The translations under genes were made by a program, and so were the position numbers. From CALMEC01 sp031372145 (GTDB lineage: Bacteria > Actinomycetota > Thermoleophilia > Miltoncostaeales > Miltoncostaeaceae), in assembly GCA_031372145.1 (NCBI GenBank), contig JANMKR010000006.1, forward strand, positions 1 to 21,470: 21,470 bases of DNA, given 5' to 3'. Below the pieces are notes generated by a model, which was not told the origin of the DNA, did not search any database, and saw nothing but the letters and a program-made list of their open reading frames with translations. Shown piece after piece: positions 15,593-21,470 of this stretch. Within the stretch, counting starts at the first letter, position 1. Each line of letters starts with the position of its first letter.

Positions 15593-16366
15593 CTACCGAC
15601 CGGTGAAGCGCGGCTCGCGTTTTTCGAAGAACGCGGCCATGCCCTCGCGTTGGTCGTCGGTGGCGAACGCGTCGCCGAACGCGGCCAGCTCACGCGCCAG
15701 CGCGTCCTGGTAGTCGCCCTCCATCGCCTGATTGACCAGACCCTTCGCAACCGACATGGCGAGCGGCGATTTCTTGGCGATCTCGTCGCCCATCGCGACG
15801 GCGCGGTCCAGCAGTTCGGCCTGCGGGTAGACGTGGTTGACGAGCCCCGCGGCCTTGGCCTCGTCGGCGGTCACATGGCGACCGGTGAAGATCAGCTCCT
15901 TGGCAAACCCCGGCGAGGTCAGCCGCGGCAGACGCTGCGTTCCACCCCATCCGGGGAAGATCCCCAGGTTGACCTCGGGCTGGCCGAGTCGCGCGTTGTC
16001 GGACGCAAGACGGATGTCGCACGCCAGCACCAGCTCGCAGCCGCCGCCCAGCGCAAACCCGTTGATCGCCGCGATGACCGGCTTGGGGAACCCCTCGATG
16101 CGCGCGAACACCTCGTGCCCGCGCTCGGCGTAGGCGCGGGCCTCGTCGACCGTGGCCTCACGCATATGGCCGATGTCGGCACCGGCGGCGAACGCCTTCT
16201 CCCCCGCTCCGGTGATGACGACCGCCCGCACGGCGTCGTCGCGCTCGGCAGTGTCGAGGTGCCCGTCGAGGTCGTCGAGGATCTCGATCGACAGCGCGTT
16301 GAGCTTACCGGGGTTTTCCAGCGTCAGGATCACAACCGCCCCGCGCAGTTCGAGCGTGACCCCCAT
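15593..16366 (-). CDS. Enoyl-CoA hydratase / crotonase family protein
   Basis: Hydratase of 257 aa of the crotonase fold, which normally adds water across the 2,3 double bond of enoyl-CoA in beta-oxidation. The oxyanion-hole segment is AFAAGADI (residues 58-65). The second CoA-binding block is NGFALGGGCELVLACD with E111, and the third is GQPEVNLGIFPGWGGTQRL with E131. Both catalytic glutamates of true hydratases are present, and the C-terminal KREPRFTGR is typical. Its ATG shares one base with the stop of the B12-binding gene (TGATG), so the two are co-translated. That link suggests an acyl-CoA route using a cobalamin mutase, for example valine/isoleucine or propionyl-CoA metabolism. The exact substrate cannot be told from sequence. 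Confidence 0.93.
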   Translation of the reverse strand: MGVTLELRGAVVILTLENPGKLNALSIEILDDLDGHLDTAERDDAVRAVVITGAGEKAFAAGADIGHMREATVDEARAYAERGHEVFARIEGFPKPVIAAINGFALGGGCELVLACDIRLASDNARLGQPEVNLGIFPGWGGTQRLPRLTSPGFAKELIFTGRHVTADEAKAAGLVNHVYPQAELLDRAVAMGDEIAKKSPLAMSVAKGLVNQAMEGDYQDALARELAAFGDAFATDDQREGMAAFFEKREPRFTGR

Positions 16367-16770
16367 CAGTAGGCCTTGGCCGCGAACGCGTCGTTCAAGA
16401 AATCCACCATCTCCTGCACCGCGGCCCCCGGTGTGTAGACCGCCGCCACCCCCAGCCCGCGCAGCTCGACGATGTCGTCTTTGGGGATCGTCCCGCCGAC
16501 GATCACCATCACGTCACCTGCGCCTTCGGCCTTGAGCAGGTCCATGACGCGCGGCACCAATGTCATGTGCGCGCCCGACAGGATGGAGAGCCCCACGGCG
16601 TCCGCGTCCTCCTGCACGACCGTCGCGGCGATCTGATCAGGGGTCTGGTGCAGGCCCGTGTAGATGACCTCCATCCCCGCGTCACGCAGGCTGCGGGCGA
16701 TGATCTTGGCCCCGCGGTCATGTCCGTCGAGACCGGGTTTGGCAATCACGACTCGGATCGGCCGGTCCAC
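16366..16770 (-). CDS. Cobalamin-binding small subunit of an acyl-CoA (methylmalonyl-CoA-type) mutase
   Basis: A 134-aa stand-alone B12 domain. The cobalamin signature D-x-H-x-x-G is D15-G-H17-D-R-G20 in KPGLDGHDRGAK, followed by SILSG (62-66) and VGGTIP (91-96), the other two parts of the Rossmann-like B12 site. H17 is the lower axial cobalt ligand. In many bacteria this domain is fused to the mutase; here it is separate, as in two-subunit mutases, and the catalytic subunit is not in the window. I chose the GTG at 16770 because GGAGG lies seven bases before it and the protein begins RPIRVVIAKPG, the family's N-terminus; the frame extends 32 codons further upstream without support. It could serve methylmalonyl-, ethylmalonyl- or isobutyryl-CoA mutase. 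A MeaB-type chaperone lies 4 kb away. Confidence 0.93.
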   Translation of the reverse strand: MDRPIRVVIAKPGLDGHDRGAKIIARSLRDAGMEVIYTGLHQTPDQIAATVVQEDADAVGLSILSGAHMTLVPRVMDLLKAEGAGDVMVIVGGTIPKDDIVELRGLGVAAVYTPGAAVQEMVDFLNDAFAAKAY

Positions 16771-16796
16771 TCTGCCTCCGGTGGGTGGTTTGGCCG

Positions 16797-16802
16797 AGTA
16801 TA
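16797..16802 (-). promoter_or_regulatory. Candidate -10 element for the B12-subunit / hydratase operon
   Basis: On the minus strand the hexamer is TATACT, close to the TATAAT consensus, 27 bases before the GTG of the B12-binding gene. TGAAAT at an 18-base spacing may be a weak -35. No cobalamin riboswitch is recognisable in the short leader. Confidence 0.5.
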
Positions 16803-16845
16803 GACCTAACCAGTTCGAGGATTTCAGGGAGATCGGCTGCTCACC

Positions 16846-16851
16846 TATGCT
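16846..16851 (+). promoter_or_regulatory. Candidate -10 element of pepA
   Basis: TATGCT lies 36 bases before the pepA ATG, with TTCAGG 17 bases upstream as a weak -35. It is back to back with the minus-strand TATACT at 16797-16802, so the short gap can hold both divergent promoters. Confidence 0.4.
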
Positions 16852-16886
16852 TGTCCGGATCCCCAACGCGACCCGGTGACCCTCAT

Positions 16887-18350
16887 ATGAAATGCACGCT
16901 CAAAGCCTCGTCCGACCCGCTCCGCACGCGCAGCCAGCTGCTGCTCGTGCCGGTCGGCTCACCGCCCGGCTCCCTCACCGGGGTGCTCGCAGCGGCTGAC
17001 GCCGCGGTCAGCGGAGCAATCGCAGCGGCGATCAAGGACGGCGAAGTCCGCGGCAAGGCCGGCGAAGCCACGGTCTTCCACACCTCGGGCGGTCTCGCCC
17101 AGCGGGTCGCGGTGGTGGGGATCGGCGAAGGCACCGATCGGTACGACTGGGAGCACGCGGGGCGCGCATTCGCAAAGGCCGCGCACAAAGCGCGGGCGAC
17201 GCGTGTTGCGGTCGCGCTGCCGCAAGGTGTGTCAGCAGATCACGCCGCGGCCCTGGTCGAAGGCATCTGGCGCAGCGACTACCGATTTGACCGGTTCAAG
17301 AGCGGCAAGGAGGGCAACGGCGGATCGCGCATCAGCGACCTGGTGGTGACCGGCGCAGGGTTGAGCGCCAAGCAACTCGCCCGGACCGCCACGGTCATGG
17401 CCCACACGGCCGCGGTCCGGGACCTGTCCAACACGCCGGCCAACCACCTGACGCCGACCGGGCTCGCCGACTACGCCAAGGCCCTGGCGACCGCCATCCC
17501 CGGGCTGACCTGCAAGGTGCTCGGCGTCCGTGAGTTGGAGCGCCTCAAAACCGGCGCGCTGCTGTGCGTCGGCCAGGGCTCGCAGGAGCCGCCGTGCATG
17601 ATCGTCATGCGCTGGTCGCCGCCCAAGGCCCGCAAGGGTCAGGTGCTGGGGCTCGTAGGCAAAGCGGTCACGTTCGACACGGGTGGCATCTCCATCAAGC
17701 CGTCGGGCGGCATGGAGGACATGAAGATGGACATGACCGGCGGCGCGATCGCGATCGAGAGCATCGCCGCGATCGCCACGTTGGGTCTGCCCATCGAGGT
17801 GCTCGCCGTGATCCCGTCGGCCGAGAACATGCCCGACGGCCGCGCGATCAAGCCGGGCGATGTCGTGACCGCCATGAACGGCAAGACGATCGAGGTCATC
17901 AACACCGACGCCGAAGGTCGGCTGATCCTGGCGGACGGGCTGACCTACGCCGCCCGCAACGGCGCCACCCACCTGGTCGAGTTCTCGACGCTGACCGGCG
18001 CGATGGTCGTCGCGCTCGGCGAGGTCTACGCGGGCCTGTTCGGCTCGGACGCCGAGTGGACCGAGCAGGTGCGCGCCGCAGCCGAGACCTCAGGCGACCT
18101 GGCATGGCCGATGCCGCTGCACGAGGGCTACCGCCCGCTGATCACCAGCAGCGTCGCGGACCTCTCGAACGCCGCCAAGAAGCGCCAGGCGGGTGCGGTC
18201 TACGCCGCGATGTTCCTGCGCGAGTTCACCGAGGGCCTCCCGTTCTGCCACATCGACATCGCCGGCTCCGCAATGTCCAACGGCGCGTGCACCGGCTACG
18301 GCCTCCGTCTGGTCGCCACCCTGGCGGAAGGTTTGGCTGCGCAGAAGTAG
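16887..18350 (+). CDS. pepA: Leucyl aminopeptidase, M17 family
   Basis: Cytosolic two-metal aminopeptidase of 487 aa that removes N-terminal residues from peptides. The C-terminal catalytic domain has the metal ligands and catalytic residues of M17: K259 and D264 in LVGKAVTFDTGGISIKPS, D282 in MKMDMTGG, and D341, E343 and R345 in the signature NTDAEGRLILAD. The N-terminal ~160 residues form the variable hexamer-building domain. VGKA replaces the more common VGKG, a mild change. The ATG at 16887 starts KCTLKASS; the frame is open 34 codons further upstream but without family similarity. The ribosome site is weak (GGTGA). Bacterial PepA can also act as a DNA-binding regulator, but that cannot be inferred here. 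It is divergent from the mutase-subunit gene. Confidence 0.94.
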   Translation: MKCTLKASSDPLRTRSQLLLVPVGSPPGSLTGVLAAADAAVSGAIAAAIKDGEVRGKAGEATVFHTSGGLAQRVAVVGIGEGTDRYDWEHAGRAFAKAAHKARATRVAVALPQGVSADHAAALVEGIWRSDYRFDRFKSGKEGNGGSRISDLVVTGAGLSAKQLARTATVMAHTAAVRDLSNTPANHLTPTGLADYAKALATAIPGLTCKVLGVRELERLKTGALLCVGQGSQEPPCMIVMRWSPPKARKGQVLGLVGKAVTFDTGGISIKPSGGMEDMKMDMTGGAIAIESIAAIATLGLPIEVLAVIPSAENMPDGRAIKPGDVVTAMNGKTIEVINTDAEGRLILADGLTYAARNGATHLVEFSTLTGAMVVALGEVYAGLFGSDAEWTEQVRAAAETSGDLAWPMPLHEGYRPLITSSVADLSNAAKKRQAGAVYAAMFLREFTEGLPFCHIDIAGSAMSNGACTGYGLRLVATLAEGLAAQK

Positions 18351-18363
18351 ACACGCTCGCTCG

Positions 18364-18382
18364 GGCCCACGCCAGATGGGCC
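18364..18382 (+). terminator. Candidate terminator hairpin after pepA
   Basis: GGCCCA and TGGGCC form a 6-bp stem around a 7-base loop, 13 bases after the pepA stop. No U-tract follows. It is the only stem close to the stop. Confidence 0.4.
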
Positions 18383-18440
18383 GAAACGACGGCTTCGGGC
18401 AGCTCGCTTCGGCCGCAACGCAGGGTCATCGCAACGCCTC

Positions 18441-18455
18441 CTGGTGATTCACCAG
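18441..18455. promoter_or_regulatory. 15-base perfect palindrome, operator-like
   Basis: CTGGTGA-T-TCACCAG has seven-base arms around one central base. It lies 43 bases upstream of the -35 candidate of the first VOC gene. The size and symmetry suit a dimeric repressor site; the regulator is not known. Confidence 0.4.
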
Positions 18456-18497
18456 AGCCGTGAGCGGAACCTCCATCGGTGCTCCCGGGCACGGATG

Positions 18498-18525
18498 TTG
18501 GCACCGTCCCGGTGGCCGATAGCGT
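18498..18525 (+). promoter_or_regulatory. Candidate promoter of the first VOC gene
   Basis: TTGGCA (18498-18503), a 16-base spacer and TAGCGT (18520-18525) match sigma-70-type elements in high-GC actinobacteria. A start near 18532 would leave a leader of ~31 bases containing GAGAGGAG. Confidence 0.5.
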
Positions 18526-18562
18526 TCACCCTGCCGTCGAACATTCCGAGAGGAGCGAGATC

Positions 18563-18931
18563 ATGGGGCAGCCAGTCGTGTACTTCGAGGTCGTCGCGAA
18601 GGACCCTGAGCGGATTCGGGGCTACTTCTCGGCTTTGTTTGGGTGGGAGATCGATGCCGGCGACAACGAGTTGAACTACTCCATGGTTGAGCGCAACCAG
18701 AACCAGGACGGCGTTGGCATCGGTGGCGGTATCGGAGCCGCGCATGATGGATATGACGGGCACGCAACGTTCTACGTGCAGGTCGAAGATGTCGAAGCGG
18801 CGCTGGCCCGATCCGAAGAGCTGGGCGGCCGGCGTCTCATGGGTCCGCGAGCCATCCCGGGCGGCGACACCGTCATCGGGTATCTCGCAGACCCCGAGGG
18901 TCATGTGATTGGCGTGTCCAATATGGCCTGA
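18563..18931 (+). CDS. VOC-fold (glyoxalase/bleomycin-resistance-like) protein 1
   Basis: A 122-aa protein of the vicinal oxygen chelate fold, made of one pair of beta-alpha-beta-beta-beta modules. Module one begins PVVYFEVVAKDPERIRGYF, with the typical FYSALFGW-like YFSALFGWEI. Module two has HATFYVQVEDVEAALARSEE, followed by LADPEGHVIGV. The position that holds the last metal-binding glutamate in glyoxalase I is glycine here (VIGV), and the first-ligand site is glutamate, so a metal-dependent isomerase is doubtful. The subfamily resembles the single-domain relatives of the Cfp30B antigen, whose roles are unclear. The ATG at 18563 has AGAGGAGCG at a good distance; frame upstream of it is non-coding. 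A second 122-aa VOC protein lies 1.4 kb downstream on the same strand. The specific function is unknown. Confidence 0.88.
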   Translation: MGQPVVYFEVVAKDPERIRGYFSALFGWEIDAGDNELNYSMVERNQNQDGVGIGGGIGAAHDGYDGHATFYVQVEDVEAALARSEELGGRRLMGPRAIPGGDTVIGYLADPEGHVIGVSNMA

Positions 18932-18955
18932 TGACCGGTGCCGGAGGCGAACGTT

Positions 18956-19078
18956 GGTTCACCCCCGGTTCCCGACACGCCAGGTGAACGGCTTGGCGGC
19001 TTCGACGTGTTGTCCAACCGATGCACCTCCCGGCGTCCGGCACCGTAAGGTGAACCCTCTGGTTCGCCACCGTGAAGG
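18956..19078. repeat. GGTGAAC-type repeats and a hairpin between VOC 1 and the lipoprotein gene
   Basis: The 221-base gap 18932-19152 has GGTTCACC at 18956-18963, GGTGAAC at 18983-18989 and GGTGAACC at 19049-19056. The last pairs with GGTTCGCC at 19061-19068 (8 bp with one U-G, loop CTCT). The direct repeats CACCGTAAGG (19041-19050) and CACCGTGAAGG (19068-19078) flank this stem. It may end the VOC transcript or be a set of regulator half-sites. No gene is supported in the gap. Confidence 0.45.
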
Positions 19079-19140
19079 CAACGAGGCCCCGACCTCGAGT
19101 ACACCCGTTCGCTGCGCGCAAGCGCCGAATTCCAGGCGGC

Positions 19141-19146
19141 TATGAT
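19141..19146 (+). promoter_or_regulatory. -10 element suggesting a leaderless transcript of the lipoprotein gene
   Basis: TATGAT, a strong -10, ends six bases before the ATG at 19153. Transcription would then start at or beside the start codon. No Shine-Dalgarno is present, which agrees with leaderless translation, a common mode in actinobacteria. No clear -35 is seen. Confidence 0.5.
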
Positions 19147-19152
19147 CGGCCG

Positions 19153-19959
19153 ATGGCGCAGCTGGCGGCGCGACTCGCGATTGTCGCCCTGACCGCCCTC
19201 GTGGTTGTGGCAGGGTGCGGGGGAGGCGACGGAAACGTGCCGTCTGAGCCCCCCTCCGGCGACTGGGACCTCGTTGCGCTCGGCGACTCGGTTCCGACCG
19301 GCGCGGGCGACGCGGGCCCTCAACGGAGCTTCCCGCAGCTCCTCGCGAAGCGGATCGCGAACGACACGGGCAGGACCGTGAACGTCACGAACCTTGCGGT
19401 AGGGGGCGCGAGCGGGGACCTGCGCGTGGCGATTGAGCAGAACCCGGACTACCGCAAGGCACTCATCGGGGCTGAGATCGTGACGCTCTCGATCGGGGGC
19501 AACGACCTCTTCCGGGCACAACAGGTGTGGCTGCGCGGGGCCTGCGAGGACGGGAGGTGCTTTGACGAGGCGTTGGCCGACTTCGACGACAACTGGCGGG
19601 CGATCCTTGCGAAGGTCCTGGAGTTGCGGACACCTGACGACGCGATGATCCGCGTCACGAACACCTACAACCCGCTCGTCGGCCACAAGGTGACCCATCA
19701 GGAGCTGGGGAACCGGTACGACGAGCTTTCCGAGCTGACGACGAAGTACACGGACAAGCTGAACGCACTGACCTGCGACACCGCAACCCGGGCGGGGGTG
19801 CTCTGCGCCGACATCTCCACGCTCTTCAACGGCACATCCGGTCGCGACAACCCGCACGCGAAGGGCCTGATCAGTGAGGACGGGGTCCATCCCTCGGTCA
19901 AGGGGCATCGCGCGATCGCCGCGACGATCGCCGAGCTCGGCTATTCGCCCTACCAGTAG
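19153..19959 (+). CDS. Exported SGNH/GDSL-type hydrolase lipoprotein
   Basis: A 268-aa putative esterase or lipase fixed to the outside of the membrane. The N-terminus has a hydrophobic stretch ending in the lipobox VVAGC, with the lipidated cysteine at C22. The SGNH blocks are complete: GDS with nucleophile S46 (VALGDSVPTG), block II glycine in AVGGASGD (82-89), block III IGGND with N117, and block V DGVHP with D243 and H246. C131/C136 and C208/C218 are placed to form disulfides, fitting an extracytoplasmic enzyme. The ATG at 19153 follows a -10 at leaderless distance; an in-frame ATG 27 codons upstream would put charged residues before the signal and is rejected. Glycine is often GGG here, unlike the GGC-rich neighbours, a hint of different origin. 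The substrate is unknown. Confidence 0.9.
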   Translation: MAQLAARLAIVALTALVVVAGCGGGDGNVPSEPPSGDWDLVALGDSVPTGAGDAGPQRSFPQLLAKRIANDTGRTVNVTNLAVGGASGDLRVAIEQNPDYRKALIGAEIVTLSIGGNDLFRAQQVWLRGACEDGRCFDEALADFDDNWRAILAKVLELRTPDDAMIRVTNTYNPLVGHKVTHQELGNRYDELSELTTKYTDKLNALTCDTATRAGVLCADISTLFNGTSGRDNPHAKGLISEDGVHPSVKGHRAIAATIAELGYSPYQ

Positions 19960-20313
19960 GCATCGGCCGTCCCGTGCAGTCGCCCGAGGCGACAACAACC
20001 CAGCAAACGGCCGCAAACGTTCAGGCGCCAGTCGCCGTTTTGAAGTCGCACGGATACCGGCACCGCGGGCATCAACCGCAAGGATCAAACGGGCCACGGA
20101 CCCGATGCCCTTCATCATCGCGGCAGGCGCGGCCAACGACTCGACAACGTCCCGGGATCGCCGGCCCCAGCAAACGCGATCCTGCTCCGGTGCTGGCAGC
20201 CGCGGTGAACCCGTTGCTGCCGGCACCGATGAATTGCACGCGGGCGACGAGTCGTAGTCTGTACCGGGGGCCGGCAAGGCCTCCGCCCAACGACGGATGG
20301 AGAGGAGGGCTTC
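19960..20313. other. 354-base gap without a supported gene
   Basis: Open frames cross this gap on both strands, including part of a long antisense frame, but none has a ribosome site, a family motif or plausible composition; they are rich in Arg, Pro and Ser. Only the last 80 bases hold a plausible signal, the promoter and ribosome site of the second VOC gene. The rest may be a decayed gene or a spacer; I see no IS end, repeat or tRNA. Confidence 0.5.
20234..20260 (+). promoter_or_regulatory. Candidate promoter of the second VOC gene
   Basis: TTGCAC (20234-20239) and TAGTCT (20255-20260) are separated by 15 bases, slightly short. They lie 53 bases before the ATG at 20314, which has GGAGAGGAGGG upstream. 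Confidence 0.4.
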
Positions 20314-20682
20314 ATGCCCGGTCAGATCATGCACGTGGAATTTGCGGCCGATGACACCGATGCGGGCCGCGCGTTCTGGGGTTCGCTGTTCGGCTGGCAG
20401 TTCGAGGCGTTTCCCCCGGGATCCGAATACCACATGAGCCAGATCGGCGACCAGCAGAGCGTGGCCGTCACCGGCATGGAGCCCGGCAAACGGGGGAGCC
20501 GTCCGTACTTCGACGTCGACGACATCAAGGCCGGTATCGCGCGAGTCAAGGAGCTCGGCGGCGGCGCCGGCGAGCCGATGCCGGTGCCGAACATGGGGTG
20601 GTTCTCGACCTGCACCGACCCGCACGGCAACGACTTCGGGCTCTGGCAGACCGACGCCTCCGCCCCGACTCCGGCGATGTGA
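20314..20682 (+). CDS. VOC-fold (glyoxalase/bleomycin-resistance-like) protein 2
   Basis: A 122-aa VOC protein, the same length as the first one. Module one reads IMHVEFAADDTDAGRAFW then GSLFGWQFEAFP; module two has RPYFDVDDIKAGIARVKEL, GEPMPVPNMGWFSTCTDP and HGNDFGLWQ. The closing D-P-x-G-N-x-F-G-L-W is typical of the Cfp30B-like subfamily and lacks the metal-binding glutamate of glyoxalase I. The ATG has a very strong ribosome site, GGAGAGGAGGG. A stable hairpin begins directly after the stop, so this is probably a single-gene transcript. The two VOC genes may be old paralogs, but their sequences differ widely, so a recent duplication is excluded. The ligand is unknown. Confidence 0.9.
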   Translation: MPGQIMHVEFAADDTDAGRAFWGSLFGWQFEAFPPGSEYHMSQIGDQQSVAVTGMEPGKRGSRPYFDVDDIKAGIARVKELGGGAGEPMPVPNMGWFSTCTDPHGNDFGLWQTDASAPTPAM

Positions 20683-20683
20683 G

Positions 20684-20735
20684 GGTGACAGCGCCTGGGC
20701 GGCGCCCCAACGAGGGCCGCTGCCCAGGCGCCACC
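20684..20735. terminator. Strong terminator-like hairpin after VOC 2
   Basis: GGTG (20684-20687) and GCGCCTGGGC (20691-20700) pair with GCCCAGGCGC (20722-20731) and CACC (20732-20735): 14 bp with a 3-base bulge, beginning one base after the stop. No U-tract follows on the plus strand (CAAACC). It sits between convergent genes, so it may stop transcription from both sides. The next ~100 bases hold nothing recognisable. Confidence 0.7.
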
Positions 20736-20838
20736 CAAACCCGCACAGCCTGGCACGGGAGATGAACGACATCAGTACGGTTTGATCGCGTTCACGACCG
20801 CCCCCTTCGTTGCTGTGGCGAGAGCCGGTCGGCAGCGG

Positions 20839-21470
20839 TCAGGCACTCGACGCTGTGAGTCGATCGATCACCTGGTCGACGGCGGTGTCGGGATCGAGGG
20901 TGCGGTCGGCGACCTGGTTGACCAGGTGTTGCATGGACTCGGGATCGCACGCCGCGTCGAGTTGACGGCCCAGGCGGTCGAGGGCCAGGGCGCGCAGTTG
21001 GCGGCGCAAACCGTCGTGGCGGCGGTCGGTCAGACGGGTGCCGTCGGCCAGGAAGGCGCGATGGCGTTCGACGGCGTCCCACAGCTCGGGGACGCCCAGG
21101 CCCTCGTGCGCCTGGGTCGCCACGATCGGCGGCTCCCAGGGGCCTGCCGGTACGAGCGACATCGTCGCCTCGAGTTCGGCGCGCAGCAGGTCGGCGCCGG
21201 GGCGGTCGGCCTTGTTGATGACCAGGACGTCGGGGATCTCCATCAGGCCGGCTTTGATCGCCTGGATCGAGTCGCCGCTTCCGGGCATCAGGACGAGCGC
21301 GACGGTCTCGGTCAGGGTTTGGACCTCGACCTCGTTCTGTCCTGACCCCACGGTCTCGACCAGCACCACGTCGAACCCTGCGGCATCGAGCACCAGCACC
21401 GCGCCCGCCGTGGCCTCGGACAGTCCGCCCAGGTGCCCGCGACTCGCCATCGATCGGATGTACACGCCAC
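20839..21470 (-). CDS. meaB: MeaB/ArgK-type GTPase, chaperone of methylmalonyl-CoA mutase (5' part outside the window)
   Basis: G3E-family GTPase that guards B12 loading and reactivation of acyl-CoA mutases. About 210 C-terminal residues are present of a usual ~320, open to the right edge. The first visible residues GVYIRSMASRGHLGGLS are a family hallmark. VVLVETVGSGQNEVEV is the Walker B/switch region, PGSGDSIQAIKAGLMEIPDV follows, and NKAD is the base-recognition motif. WEPPIVATQAHEGLGV matches the end of the G domain. The C-terminal helical dimerisation arm ends at the TGA at 20839. The Walker A loop lies outside. The partner is probably a mutase that uses the separate B12 subunit at 16366-16770. 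The name ArgK is historical; these proteins are not arginine kinases in function. Confidence 0.93.
   Translation of the reverse strand, partial: GVYIRSMASRGHLGGLSEATAGAVLVLDAAGFDVVLVETVGSGQNEVEVQTLTETVALVLMPGSGDSIQAIKAGLMEIPDVLVINKADRPGADLLRAELEATMSLVPAGPWEPPIVATQAHEGLGVPELWDAVERHRAFLADGTRLTDRRHDGLRRQLRALALDRLGRQLDAACDPESMQHLVNQVADRTLDPDTAVDQVIDRLTASSA

Noticed and set aside
16771..16886. Possible cobalamin riboswitch before the B12-binding gene
   Set aside because: The gap is too short and lacks the B12-box consensus.
19960..20313. Possible pseudogene in the gap before VOC 2
   Set aside because: Frames here show no stretch resembling a known protein, so a decayed gene cannot be supported from sequence alone.
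18901..20772. A 623-codon open frame on the minus strand, antisense to VOC 1's end, the lipoprotein gene and VOC 2
   Set aside because: It overlaps three well-supported plus-strand features, has an Arg/Pro/Gly-rich composition typical of GC-rich shadow frames, and has no family motif. The two plus-strand genes wholly beneath it (lipoprotein and VOC 2) carry complete catalytic or family signatures.

Overview
The window is a stretch of ordinary-looking chromosome from a high-GC bacterium, most probably an actinobacterium (Actinomycetota). The reasons are strong GC bias at third codon positions, frequent GTG starts, intrinsic-type hairpins without U-tracts, and an rpmE / DUF1385 / prfA / prmC / YrdC-domain cluster close to glyA. 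A class such as Thermoleophilia would fit this order, but that is an inference and is not proven by the sequence.

Layout. 1-582 is the N-terminal part of glyA (minus). 814-2175 is an orphan disulfide oxidoreductase (plus). 2196-4469 is a membrane PAS-GGDEF-EAL protein (minus). 4533-8907 is a tightly packed minus-strand translation cluster: rpmE, DUF1385 membrane protein, prfA, an unrecognised 216-aa gene, prmC and the YrdC-domain gene. Most of its junctions are 4-base GTGA/ATGA overlaps. RF1 and its methyltransferase PrmC lie here together, and the YrdC enzyme starts tRNA t6A synthesis, so the cluster is coherent. An OmpR-type regulator and its sensor kinase (8941-11036) lie immediately upstream in the same direction. 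After a 290-base non-coding gap rich in hairpins come etfB-etfA (minus). A large secreted FG-GAP/RTX protein (plus) follows.

15593-16770 (minus) is a translationally coupled pair: a B12-binding small subunit of an acyl-CoA mutase and an enoyl-CoA hydratase. A MeaB-type mutase chaperone GTPase runs off the right edge. With the ETF genes this points to fatty-acid, branched-chain or propionyl/methylmalonyl-CoA metabolism. Between them, on the plus strand, lie pepA (M17 aminopeptidase), two 122-aa VOC-fold proteins, and a GDSL/SGNH lipoprotein that looks leaderless. The gaps in this right-hand part are long and contain palindromes and repeats.

No tRNA, rRNA, CRISPR array, insertion sequence, integrase or phage gene was seen. 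I found no clearly new multi-gene system. The points most worth a second look are the non-canonical prmC start, the unknown gene inside the prfA-prmC operon, the hairpin cluster at 11161-11313, and the seven-blade FG-GAP plus RTX architecture.
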